64,000 bases of DNA from Ganoderma boninense (taxonomy: Eukaryota > Basidiomycota > Agaricomycetes > Polyporales > Polyporaceae). The position numbers and the translations under genes were made by a program. The notes under the pieces are model-generated. The model was not told the origin of the DNA, searched no databases, and saw only the letters and a program-made list of their open reading frames with translations. Shown one piece after another: positions 37,114-48,168 of this stretch. The stretch covers positions 2,291,103 through 2,355,102 of the forward strand of contig CM035312.1 of the NCBI GenBank assembly GCA_002900995.3. The letters run 5' to 3'. Each line of letters begins with the position of its first letter. Position 1 is the first letter of the stretch.

Positions 37114-37636
37114 TGTCCGTGAAATCAGCCACTCGACGGTGTTGACACAGCGTATGATTCGTGCGCTCGCCCTTTGATCCCTTGCCTCGATCTACGCACG
37201 GAGATTGGTTGTCCCTTGATTGGACGCCTTGCGTTATTCAAAATGCACAAATACCATACAATCGTAGCTCGCTGGTGTGAATGCGTGCTCAATGTTCCAA
37301 TATTCCCTCTGTAATGGGAAAGGGCCTCGAAGCTTTGTCCACAAATCGAGCACCTTCATGCCTTTAATATTTCTCAGCATCTTCGCGTCCGAACCGTGTT
37401 GCGCCTAATGAATGCAGCCAATCGCCTGCCAGGAAAGAACTTCCAGCCCATAAACCGCGATAGATACATCATCACTAGATTGCGCAACAGCTGAATTGTA
37501 GGATAACTTTTCGTGACTCATCGAGTGGTCGTGTGAAGTAGCATAGCTGATGAAGCACTGTGACACCAGGCCGCGGTGGCTCTGTTTCGGTCACCAATGG
37601 GCTCACCGAAACTCTACAGGGTATGGATGGACCAAC
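37114..37636. other. Convergent 3' intergenic region UTP7/C9-methyltransferase
   Basis: About 520 bp, no supported coding frame, RNA gene or repeat. The extended unshifted UTP7 frame would read a short way into it. Confidence 0.5.
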
Positions 37637-39509
37637 TCAGTCCACGGTGCTGAAGGCAGGTAGACAGTCAGTACATGCAAGCACATTAGCACGAATGGGG
37701 GCAACGTACAGGATATCGCGCTCGGGGTGAACATGGATCGAGTTGTGGCTGGGCACACCGAGGATACGGTGGAACGCGTTCAAGTTCTTGTGCATCGTGA
37801 TCTGGAAGACAGACGCCCCGCCTTGACTGTAGGAATAATGAGTCCAGTTGCCCTCCGTGAGATTCAAGTGTGTACGATACATACCGAGAGATGATGGTAG
37901 AGTACGCAAGGAAGAAGACCCAAATGCGGTACCAGCGCTCGCCGTACACGTCGATGACCTTCTCCTTGTTGCTGACCCAGTTCTTATACCAGCGCCAGAT
38001 GGTCGCGGAGTAGTGGACACCAAGGACGTCGATGTTCTTGACCTCGAAGCCGGCAGCCTCGACCTGGTTGATGACCCAGCCGAGAGAGCACGAAGCATCT
38101 GCACCGGGGAAGACGTACTTGTTCATGAAGAGGCCCCAGATGAGATCCTCGTACTGCCAGGCGGGACGAATGCCGGCGACCTGGAGCACGAAGATACCAT
38201 CGTCGTCGAGGAGGTCATACATTTGGCGGAGGAAAGCACCGTAGCGACGAATGCCAACATGCTCGGCCATCTCAAGCGAGACGATCTTGGTGTACGCGGC
38301 GCGGCCACCAGGAATGTCGCGGTAGTCGAGGCAGAGGATACGTGCGCGCGAAGCATCGCCGCCATTAGCCGCGATGCGGTTGTTGCCAAACTTGGTCTGG
38401 TTCTTGCCAAGGGTGATACCGGTGACCTCGCAGCCGTAGTTCTTGTGCGCAAAGGCAGCAAGGGTGCCCCAGCCACAACCGACATCGAGGAGACGGTCGG
38501 TAGACTTGAGGTCAAGCTGGTGATCGGAGAGTGGGAACGAGAGTTGATGTCAGTGAGCGCCCACACGTGGAAAATGGGGAGGTGGAGGGAAGGGGTAGCG
38601 GGCGGGGATAAAACAGGAAGTGAACGGACCTTCTCGCAGACGGCAGTGAGCTTGTTGTCCTGGAGCTGCTCGAGAGACTCTTCAACGGTAAGGTCACGGA
38701 CGATACCCGAGGTGTAGATCATGCGAGGGCCGAGGAACCTGAAGCCAAGACGTCAGATCAATATGCATACAGAGGGAAAGAGGAACGAACCATTCGTAGA
38801 AGTCATCTCCGCCTGAAAAAGAGGATGAGAGACGCGAAAAGACGCGTGAAAACGCGTGACGTACGGTCATAGTGGTCGCGGACCTGCTCCTCATCCTGGG
38901 ACTTGGAGTGGACGATGACTTCGGGAAGGAACTGGGTGAGGACGTATTTGAAGAGCTCTGGAGTGAAGACCATCTTTGCCCAATCGTGGCGTGACTCGAG
39001 AACATCAAGGACGTCACCTGGGGACAAGGGAGGGAGGATGGAAGAGTGGGAGGGAAGGTTGTCAGAGGAGGAGTGAAGGAGGGATGTGTGAGGGAGAATG
39101 TACCGTTGAATTCGACCTTGTCGTCGAAGAAAGCATCGTGGAATACCTGCATAGGAATCTTCTCTTTGCCGAAGTATTTTGCCTTGAGCTCTGGGTCCTT
39201 GATGGTGATGTACTCGTCGATGTTACGGCCGGGGAGTTGTACTTTCTGGTTCTTGCGGGGGCCGTAAGTGCTCATGAGTGTCCAGTAGGCTGCGGTGATG
39301 GGGATGCCAAGGAGGAGGACGAGGAAAAGGTAAGTCTTGATACCGCCGTGGCAGAAGACGGGGAGGGTGCGCTTGAGAAGCCATGGGAGACCGAGGACGA
39401 GGGCGGCGAGGTGAGCGTTGGAGAAGTAGCCGTTGCCCTCTGCGAGGCCGATGAGGGGGGCATTCTTTATCGAGGGGGTGGAAGTGACGGAGACAGAGTA
39501 GGAAGACAT
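37637..39509 (-). CDS. Sphingolipid C9-methyltransferase (glucosylceramide pathway)
   Basis: ER/Golgi membrane enzyme of the cyclopropane-fatty-acid-synthase family that methylates C9 of the sphingoid base of fungal glucosylceramide using SAM. N-terminal membrane segments (LAALVLGLPWLL; YLFLVLLLGIPITAAYW) are followed by YGPRKNQKVQLPGR, then RDHYDRGDDFYEWFLGP, the SAM-binding DVGCGWGTLAAFA (~38470), GITLGKNQT, LEMAEHVG (~38270), VFPGADAS and HYSATIWRW. The C-terminus is ISRQGGASVFQITMHKNLNAFHR. Introns at ~39005-39100, ~38755-38870, ~38520-38630 and ~37830-37885. The last ~25 codons (to 37637) are less certain, because an extra terminal intron after DILY would give a different short tail. No frame slip was seen. 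Confidence 0.92.
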
Positions 39510-39825
39510 GGCGGGTGCGTGGACACGGCCGTCTGGAGAGGAGACGGGCGATGTGTCGTGGCACTGGCTGCGTCCACTCGGCCAACTTCTGTCCTCAAAT
39601 GTCCTTTCCCGCGCGTCTATTTCGCGCCCTGCGGTTTGTCCCTATTTGGTCCCACCTCGCGGCGCTGGCCCACGTGACCTCCACGTCCTCTGCAGACGGC
39701 GGGGCGCTGCTTGTGGCCACCACGACAAGTCGCTGGGGCCAACGTCTGCCGAGTCCGAGTGTGCACGTCCGCCTCTGAGCCCCGTTCAGTCCCTTGTCTT
39801 CACCGCGCTCTCCATCCGCCGGGAA
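39510..39825. promoter_or_regulatory. Divergent promoter between C9-methyltransferase and YIF1
   Basis: 316 bp between divergent starts. It links a sphingolipid enzyme with an ER-Golgi trafficking protein, so shared control is plausible but unproven. No specific site was assigned. Confidence 0.45.
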
Positions 39826-41163
39826 TGTCCTACTACACCAACAGCAGCAGCCCCCCGCCGCTCCAGCACCCCGTCCCCACTCACCCCGCCTACATCCCAG
39901 AGCCCCCCGCGACCCCCATGTCTCCCCAGGGATACCAACGCTACACCAGCTCTCCCTCCGCCCCCAACTATCCCCAGCCCCCTCCAAATCCCTCTCACCC
40001 CGCCCACCTCTCTGCCCCGTACCCCCCCGCCAACCAGTACCAGCCCCAGCCCCAGCCCCATCAACCTCACCTCCAGGGTCACATACACCCCGCGCCTGTC
40101 GACTTCTCCGCTTGGGGGCTCGACAATGCCACCGCCGCCTTTGGCATGCAGCTCGGTCAGAGCGCAGTAGCAGCTGGCCAGGAATATGTTCAGAAGAACG
40201 TCCGTGCTCTTTCCTCCCATCCCCTCCCCTGCCCTCCACTCACCGCCCCCACAGCTCGGTGGCTTCATCCCCGTCTCCATGCTCAAACACCACTTCAATG
40301 TCTCCAACTCATACGTTCTTTCAAAACTCCGCCTCCTTCTCTTCCCCTGGAGACACAAACCCTGGTCCCGTAACGTCCGCCGCCTCGACAACGGCCAGTC
40401 TGAATGGGCCCCTCCCAGAGAGGACCTCAACTCCCCAGACCTATACATTCCTCGTCAGTATCGTCTACATTCCTTAGTTGCTGTTTCTTCAACTCATTCA
40501 TGAACACCATACACAGTCATGGCTCTCGTCACCTACATTCTTCTCGCCGCCTTGCACTCTGGTTTAAATGCCCGTTTCCACCCCGAAATTCTCGGTGTCA
40601 CCGCCTCAAAAGCAATAGCAGTCGTCCTCCTCGACCTCGTCTTCGTCAAGGGCGGTTGTTATCTCCTCAACATTCCCGTGAGTGCCCACGGACTTGATAC
40701 TGTCCATCATTCATCTATAAAACACCTTCCAGGGTGGTCTCTCCAGCCAGTTCCTCGATCTCCTCGCATATGGCGGCTACAAGTTTGTTGGGTTCGTCGA
40801 ACCTGCCATACACCCGAATCCTGAATTAATCCCTTGTCTATACCAGTGTCATCATCACCCTCATCGCGGGTCTGCTTGGCTTTGGGCGCACCATGTATCT
40901 CCTTGTCTTCGTCTATACCTTCCTGTCAACCGCTTTCTTCCTCGTAAGCTTGATTTCCGCTCCGCCAGACTATGTACGCATTCCCAACGCTGACTGGCTT
41001 GTACCGCTATTTCCAGCTCCGCTCTCTTCGTTCAATGGTGTTACCAGACGCGTCGGCAACAGCTGCTGCAGTCAACCCGTCCCAGCGCTCGAGACGAATC
41101 ACCTTCCTCTTTCTAGTCGCTATGAGCCAGATCTTCTACATGGGCATCCTGATACGGGTGTGA
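39826..41163 (+). CDS. YIF1: ER-Golgi transport membrane protein Yif1 (Hrf1 family)
   Basis: Multi-pass Golgi/COPII-vesicle protein that partners Yip1. The cytosolic N-terminus is Pro/Gln/Tyr-rich (~100 residues). Then FGMQLGQSAVAAGQEYVQ (~40142) and the conserved YFNVSN-like HHFNVSNSYVLSKLRLLLFPW (~40290-40350, the family signature). Transmembrane segments follow: VTYILLAALHSG, AIAVVLLDLVFVKGGCYLL, VIITLIAGLLGFG, MYLLVFVYTFLSTAFFL and the terminal FLFLVAMSQIFYMGIL, stop at 41161-41163. Introns at ~40195-40254, ~40455-40515, ~40677-40733, ~40791-40848 and ~40943-41011. No frame slip was seen. Confidence 0.92.
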
Positions 41164-41383
41164 GGTGTAACGCCTCCCGTACGGATACCTTAGGAGTGTA
41201 CATATCGCGCCAACCTGGACTAGTTATGGATGCAGTGCATCCTCGAAACTCATCGATGTACAGATTGCTTCATGCGAGAATGTCTGTAGCAACAAGATAT
41301 TATGGCAGTGATCGCAAGGTGAGTTCGTAGAAAGCCGTGATTTTCGTCATGTGGTGGTCGAGAAATAGCAACTATAGTGCGCA

Positions 41384-42144
41384 CTAAACAATACTAGAAG
41401 TAGAGATGACTTCGGCAGATGTAATAAGTCTCAGCGGTCTAGTCGACGGACGGACTGGCCTTGGACTGCCCCCGCTCTCTCGGTCGCATGGACCATCATC
41501 GCGGCTTGGGCCCGAGTCTGCTTCCGGGTCTAGATATGCGTTGACTGCTGTGATTTCCTCGTGTTCGTCCGGTTGTCCACTTGCGGTCTGGGATTAACCT
41601 TGTCGTTCTCGTCGTAGTATGCAAGCAGCTCATCCACGTCAGAGTGGTCGCTGGCAATGGAAATTGTCAGCCATATTCACGGATCAGGAAGGTAAAACTG
41701 GTCTCGAACGAACAAAGGCTCAATAGTCATTTCCATGCCACCGCCAGCAATGTCGAAGCCATAACATTCGCCATCCGCCTTGTACCAGCATGCTGTTGGC
41801 GCTGGTGGGGAGTAGGGTGGAACTGGTCCCCAGGTATTGCGAGTGTGCAGAACATCAGAGGAAGGGACAGGACAGAGGGCCGTCGTCGTTCGTTGGGCTT
41901 GGACGTGGGTGTATTCCTGCCATTCGAGTTCGTCGCTGCAGAGGAAGCAGGGGCCCTCATCGGTACACATAGGACACATCCCACCCCTACCATCCGTTAT
42001 CGAATAGTTGAGGGATGCTAACATGAGTCCCAGCTCCCCCGGACCAACGGGGGCGTACATGCGGGGACTAATGTTGCATGCCAGAACCCCGTAAGAGGTT
42101 CGAGCGTGGAAAGCCGTGACGAAAGCTCCGAGATGCGTCGTCAT
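41384..42144 (-). CDS. Hypothetical Cys-containing protein
   Basis: Unrecognised. The first exon (42144 down to ~41680) encodes MTTHLGAFVTAFHARTSYG and a cysteine-rich stretch, CPMCTDEGPCFLCSDELEW, which could bind metal. Downstream, protein-like sequence continues in new frames: DHSDVDELLAYYDENDK (~41650-41600), then DEHEEITAVNAYLDPEADSG (~41570-41500), ending at 41384-41386. Joining these needs either very short introns or one-base slips like those seen in neighbouring genes. Acidic C-terminal half, no signal peptide or membrane segment. Function unknown. Confidence 0.5.
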
Positions 42145-42649
42145 AGTTGACTGGAGCCAAGAAAACAGTGGTTGAGACGTTGCAAAGCCTTCGGGCCATC
42201 TACAGTTTCATATATACGACCAACCGAACTGCTAACAATCGATTAAAATAGTGCTTGTCATGGGGGTTCAAACCTTTGAATGAAGATGAATGGGAAGGGG
42301 GCCAAGGGGGTCAAAGAGAATAGACCTACACACAACCTCGACTTCAGCCGCCCAAGGATAGCATCAATTATCATGAACTTTTTATGCCCACTGAGTACTG
42401 AACCTGGAACAGGAACAACGTCACTACAAAGCACTCACTTCATGCACTCGATCGTGATAAGTAGCTGACCAGAACCTCCATTACCGCACTTCAGTGTCAG
42501 GCCGTCAAGGAATCTTTGTCAACTCACCTGTACGTGGAAGTCTGCACAAAGGTCAAGCAGGTGCAATATACCACACAGGTTACACACTTCACATAACCGG
42601 GGAGATAGAAACGATAGCAACAATTACATCTAGTGATACAACAAGAAGT
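42145..42649. other. Intergenic region
   Basis: About 500 bp with no supported gene. A pol III B-box-like string at 42265-42274 was examined and does not form a tRNA T-arm. Confidence 0.5.
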
Positions 42650-45600
42650 CTACCAAGTGTCTGGTCTGAGGATGGAGGTCTGCGTCAGAAAGTGACGAGG
42701 AGCCGCGCGAAAGGAACACGTACCCAAAACGTTCCCCGTCTGGCACGATCCGTAAGGGCGTTGCGTGCCAGTCTGCAGTATTCTTGAAGACGGTGTTGCC
42801 CCACCACTGCTGGACAGTATTACGTCCAATGTTCCCGTTCATAGGATACTGGAGGCTAGAGGAGAATAAAAGAAAGATATGCTAAATTCCTGCGACTGCG
42901 CAACTTAGGCACCCGAGGCTCACATGAAGTATACCAGGAGCGTCGAGATCGCGGTGCCCGCATCCAGCGCGGCAGATAATACATCTGCGTCACGTTAGCA
43001 CACAACTGTCTTCGGGCCGACGGTGCAACGTACAGTTATACTTGGCCCAGAACGGAAAGTATCGTCTTCGAATGACATATTGTGACAGGAACCCGATTAT
43101 GGCCCAGGGCACATAATTAACAGCGCTTGCGGGAGGTATGAGGCCGATCCCGGTAAACATAAGACTCGGGAGAAGGTTGGTCAGTGGACACAGAGGGCAC
43201 GAGCTCAGTGACCTACGGAAAGCTATGCAACTAATCAGCGTGAGGCCACACAGCAGGATGACACGTACTAACTTAACATAATTTAACCACGAGTGAGGAT
43301 ACTTCTTCGTCAACAACCAGACAATCAAAGGACATGCAGCTCCAATAATGAAGAAAAAGAGCAATGCTAAAAAGTCGATTAGCGGCCGAATAAGAGAGCT
43401 TCGTGCGACATACGACTAGGTCAGATGTAAGCGTGGCATTCTGCAGATGACGACAAAAGACTAGCTCACTAGTACAGCTGGTTCTTGGAGAATTGCAATG
43501 TGGGGCCGATGACACCGAACTGATCCTGACGTGTGAGAAGCGCGATGTTTCCAGATTGTAAGACACTCACAACGACGGAGGCCGTAGCGAACACCTATTA
43601 GCACGATATAAGACACAGTTGACCCACAATAGTCTCTGCTTCTTACCTGAGTGTTGGGGCAAGTGAAACCGGATACGTCTTTCTGTTGCGGAGTGCATAT
43701 CATTCTAACATGGATCGTGAACATCGGCCGGCTGACTCGACCAGACATAAACATACGGAACGTTGGAGAATAACCAATTTTCGACCCCCAATTGCACAGT
43801 GCCTGCGATGACCGTGGCCACAATCTGCACATCACTTAATAACAATGGGCCGCATTGAACAATGACTGACAAACCTGACACCAAAACATGGGTCGGGGAG
43901 GGACTTTCATGTAGTGCCCAAGCTTGAAATCAGACGTGAAGATCATCGCTAGATGAGAGCAGCCGTTAGGCCATCCCGAATATCGCATGGTGTTCAGGAG
44001 ACCTACCTTGCGACATGGTGATGTAGCCCCAGGTCTATTGATATAAGAAGAACTAAGAAACCTGCAAGGCGGATCGCGTAACGGTGGCCATACCTTGAAC
44101 ATCATCATCGCCACCGGTCGACCAGGAAGCATATAGCCAACTATGAGTTCCGTGATGACACTGAGAGGAGATCAGAAAGGTATAGTTCGGTCTCAGTGAG
44201 TCAACGTACTTCAGTCCAACCTGCCGATTAGTGATCGCCTGAATCATGCCTGGTTGCCCGTGCGGCTCATTAAACTGAAGCATCTCGGCAGGCTTGCGAC
44301 AATACGTACCAACTGGAACCAAATATACCTGAACGTATCGTCAGCTAGCATCAGGACAAGTGAAGGTGGATACCGACCAATGCTATAAGAAGGGCGACAA
44401 TTAGAGCCCAGATGGTCATTTGAGTCGGGAATAGCTCAATGCTCAGGCATGAGAAACAGAACGTGGTGGCGAGGATGCCAGCATACCTTCCAGTCATGTC
44501 AGCAAACAAGTACAGGCCCTCGTAAAATTATATCATGCGTACCACCACTCCGGGACCGGTGGATATTGCGACATGAGGCGAGCGTGGATATCAGGCTGTT
44601 CTCCGAGTGAACGATGCAGATGCAAACTGATGGGTTTGCGGAAGTATAGAACAGCGTGGACAATGGTGGCAGTGATGGACGCGAAGGCTAGGCCGTACGA
44701 TATTGCGAATGTGGCGGAGAGGAAAAGGGGGCTGTACGACTTGTAAGCCTCGAGGTTGAATGTCGAATCCGCATTGAGAATACGAGTGAGGTTGTACGAC
44801 TGTCCTGAACATGCAATGAAGTAAGCACTCAGCTGAACGCGGGCGGCAAGGATTGCCTCACCTGTGTTGTCGAATGGTCCTAGGGCGGATATACTAGGCG
44901 AAGTCAGATCTGGAGTCTATAACTTGACATAGAACTTACGGCATGTATTGAGAGTACCAAACGTTTGTAAACTACACCAGACCCGTAAGGCGGTGTGAGC
45001 GTGTCCAAAGTGGGGTAGGATAAGGATAACGCACATAGACGAGCGGCGCGAGGAACCCTTATAACCGAATTATAACCGAGGAATGCGTTATTGACGGGTC
45101 AGAATATGTGGGAATAAGGCTTACAGTAGAATATCAGGAAGCCAGCAATGACGTTCGCTTCTGCCCACCCTGCGGATTCGTCAGAAACGCGGATCGTCGA
45201 TGTGGTAAGGCAGCATCATAGCACTAACACGGAGTGGCGAGCGGGCTACCGATGAAGGCGATCTGGTTCCAGTCAAAGGACAGAAGCGAGAAGCCCATGC
45301 CGCTGTGATATCTACAAGCCACGAGGTTGAGCAAAGGCCATCTAAGATGGTGCGAAAGTCGTACCCAAAGATCGCATTGACTTTCTACATGACAGTCGGT
45401 GGTGTAAGCCGACTGCGACCATCAGCAAGTCATTGGGGCGAACTTACGACATTGTTTGGTGCCAACCAACAAACCTAAGAGGATGTATCACGGTCAACGG
45501 ACAACAGGTGTTCCCCTGCCGTCACGGCGCTTACCCATGTGAAGACGCTGTTGTGGTTAATACCCGTCAGGGCGGTTAACTCTTGATTGAATTTGAGCAA

Positions 45601-47124
45601 CCGCGTACCTCAGCGCCTGGAACAAATATCCCGGCACGACATCTGGTGGTCCATCCAATCGTTCTTGTCAGAACATAAGCCTTTTCGAGGGCTACCAGTC
45701 AGCCGAATGTATACGCACACCACACAGCCGCAGACACGAAGGCGTATGCAAAGAAACGTTCTCTGCTCAGACCATCGTGACGTCCGATCCCGGCGTAGCT
45801 CTGGGAATGGAGCGTGTTGAACAGCGCGCAGACGACCAAGGTGTTTGGCCAGACTGTGATAACGGCTAAAATTAGATGGAGTTGAAGAGACATGGACGCG
45901 TAGCCTACTCATGGACGCAGGTGCAACAAGCTGTAGTCGCAAAGGTGAGCCACGAGATGAGCAACAGGAATCGGAGACACGCGCCAAGGAACGATGAAAG
46001 CCATACCAATCGACGCGCAAGACCTCCAACGGAAAACCCGATAAGCTAGCGTTCGGAAGGCCCTTAGAGCCATGCCTACCAGAGATGTGTAGGAGTAGCG
46101 ACTTACCTGTGTGGACATAACGAGCATCCATTGGTCTGGTCCGGCCGTTACTTAGCGTCTAACGCGGAATGACAGTCAGAAGAACCTACACGCAAAGTTG
46201 AAATTCTGGTTATACCAGACCCGCTGTACCGCGATTATCTCCGTCTGGAGTGGGGCTTAATGAGTGGCTGAAGATCACTGGTTACTGCTAACGATAAAGG
46301 CAACACACCGCGTACGCTGCCTGTGCGCCGACGCCGGCCATAATGGTTATGAGCACCTAGGAGCCGAGGAGATACGACAATCGTCATCCTCAAGATCCAC
46401 ATGCAAGCAATGGACGGTTCTTACGTGTTCTTTGATGGTGAATAGTCCAGGGTTGAGGGAAACTCCGAAGAGCTTGTAGTGGGGCAGCCATCGTGCCCAG
46501 GCCCTTCCGAGAGGGAAGGTGATGAGCTGCGCGACGATCTGCGGGCGCAGTTAGCCTCGTCTTGTGGGGTTGGCGGTGTGCGTTATGAAGCATGGTAGCA
46601 GCTCGGTGCATGGGAGAGGACACAGTGGGTACGTACGTTGGTGACCATGAGGGAGGGATAGCGAAAATAGTAGAACTCGTTGATGGCGGGGAGGATGATG
46701 GCCCAGAGAATTCCGAGCAGCCATGCGCGGAGGGTGTTGACGGGCATGGCCTGGTCATCGTAGTTTGCGACGGCGGAACGGACCTCTGGGTAGGGAGAGT
46801 CGTCCTCTGGATAGATGATGGGAATGAGAGGTGGATGAGAGGTAGATGAGAGTGAGCGTACCAAGCCAAGTGATGTCATGGTCGTAATTGGGATCGAAGA
46901 AGTCGGGAGGGTCGTCTGTAGGGCGGTCGGACAAGGATTCCGAGTCGTCGAATTGGGGAGATCCTAGGCGGGGGGTGAGCGGAGGTGGGAGGGTATACGG
47001 GAGGGGTTTCGGAGATGGTTGAGATGAGAGAGTACTGACTTATGGACTTCTCGCGGTCAAAAGTTGAGAAGGTGGATATGGAAGGGGCTGCAGGGCGGTT
47101 GTCCTCGTGCACCTCTGCGGACAT
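42650..47124 (-). CDS. OPT-family oligopeptide transporter
   Basis: Proton-coupled plasma-membrane (or vacuolar) importer of small peptides, possibly glutathione/metal conjugates. It starts at MSAEVHEDNRPA with a long acidic N-terminus (FFDPNYDHDITWLEDDSPYPEVR). Family hallmarks in order: RAWLLGILWAIILPAINEFYYFRYPS (TM1, ~46700), LGRAWARWLP, GVSLNPGLFTIKEHVLITIMAGVGA (~46450-46300), WYNQNFNF, WMLVMSTQLIGFSVGG (~46120), IVWPN-type VWPNTLVVCALFNTLHSQ (~45850), SRERFFAYAF and the terminal WWGNTVFKNTADWHATP (~42800), stopping at 42650. About 20 short introns. 14-16 membrane segments are expected, not all delineated here. Substrate cannot be inferred from sequence. Confidence 0.88.
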
Positions 47125-48168
47125 CGCATGCCAATGGCTCCGTGGCTGGAAGGGAGCTGTGTTGTTGCGGGGGAGGGATGGCGGAGGGCGGAGGGGGGAA
47201 GGGGAGATGAGAAGGGACGGGCGGGTGGAAGATAGGCCGGGGAGAGAGAAGCAGAAGGGGGAAGGGCGAGGCCGGGAGTGGAGGGAGCCGGACGGAAGAA
47301 GCGCTGAGGAGAGGAAGACGAGTGGACGATAGGCGGCAGCGGTTGGCAGACGTGGGGCGACAGCGGGCGGGCAGAGGCGTAGACGGCGGGCGGGGGCGCG
47401 GGGGACGTGGGGGAGAGGAAGCAAGGAGTGTGGGGGCGAGGAAGGAGGACGGGGAATGCGCGCACTCGTCCGCGGCGGACAAGGACGTGGACGGGGCGCA
47501 CACTCCTCAGGCCCAACTCTGGCCTGAGGCTCAGCAGCCGCGTCCCAGCAGTCGGAGAGATGATCAGCGTGCTGCACGTGCGAGATAAGGCAACAAGGAC
47601 CGACCGGACACTCTCCTCCCCAGGCCCGGCGTGCGCTCGCCCCGCCTCTCCAGTCGTACATTGTTTCTCAAGCATCGCAGCCTTGTCGGTACTCTATCCC
47701 CGCCTCTGCCCCCAACCCCGCCCTCCTGCGTCGCTGGCCCGCCTTCGCAGCTGTCCCCATCGACGCCCCAGGGCAGGCTGCGGGCGGTGTGCGATATGTG
47801 GACGTTGGCGTTGGCGTTCTCGTGCCTTGCCGAGGCCGGGCAGTGGACAGGATGTGAGAAAGCAAGCAAGCAGACGGCGTCAGCGCCCAGACGCACACAG
47901 TCCAACGCACGCGACTCCGCTCCCGATGCGCCTTCGTCCGCAGCATCTCACCTTCAACTTCCTCCCCACACTCAAACGCGACTCAAGCATCCGCTCCACA
48001 AATATATATCCCCATCTTTCCAACACGACCACTTGCGACCGCACCCTATCGACGACACTGCCCTCATTCCGCCAGGCTACCTGTCCGACCATCCACCGCC
48101 CCCATCCCACAACGTACAAAAATAAAGCAGAGAGAAAGATAACACCGTGCCTACTCATCCTGACTTCC
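47125..48168. promoter_or_regulatory. OPT upstream region with long polypurine/polypyrimidine tract
   Basis: About 1 kb between the OPT start and the 3' end of the next minus-strand gene. Roughly 47155-47480 is strongly purine-rich on the plus strand (pyrimidine-rich on the transcribed sense), giving long Pro/Ser-rich spurious frames. CT-rich leaders are common in fungal promoters, but this one is unusually long. No gene is supported. Confidence 0.55.

Noticed and set aside
42265..42274. B-box-like GGTTCAAACC suggesting a tRNA
   Set aside because: The flanking bases do not pair as a T stem and no A-box or acceptor stem is seen upstream.
47057..47661. Long Pro/Ser-rich minus-strand frames and Arg/Gly-rich plus-strand frames
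   Set aside because: Explained by the polypurine tract, which is open in several frames by composition alone.
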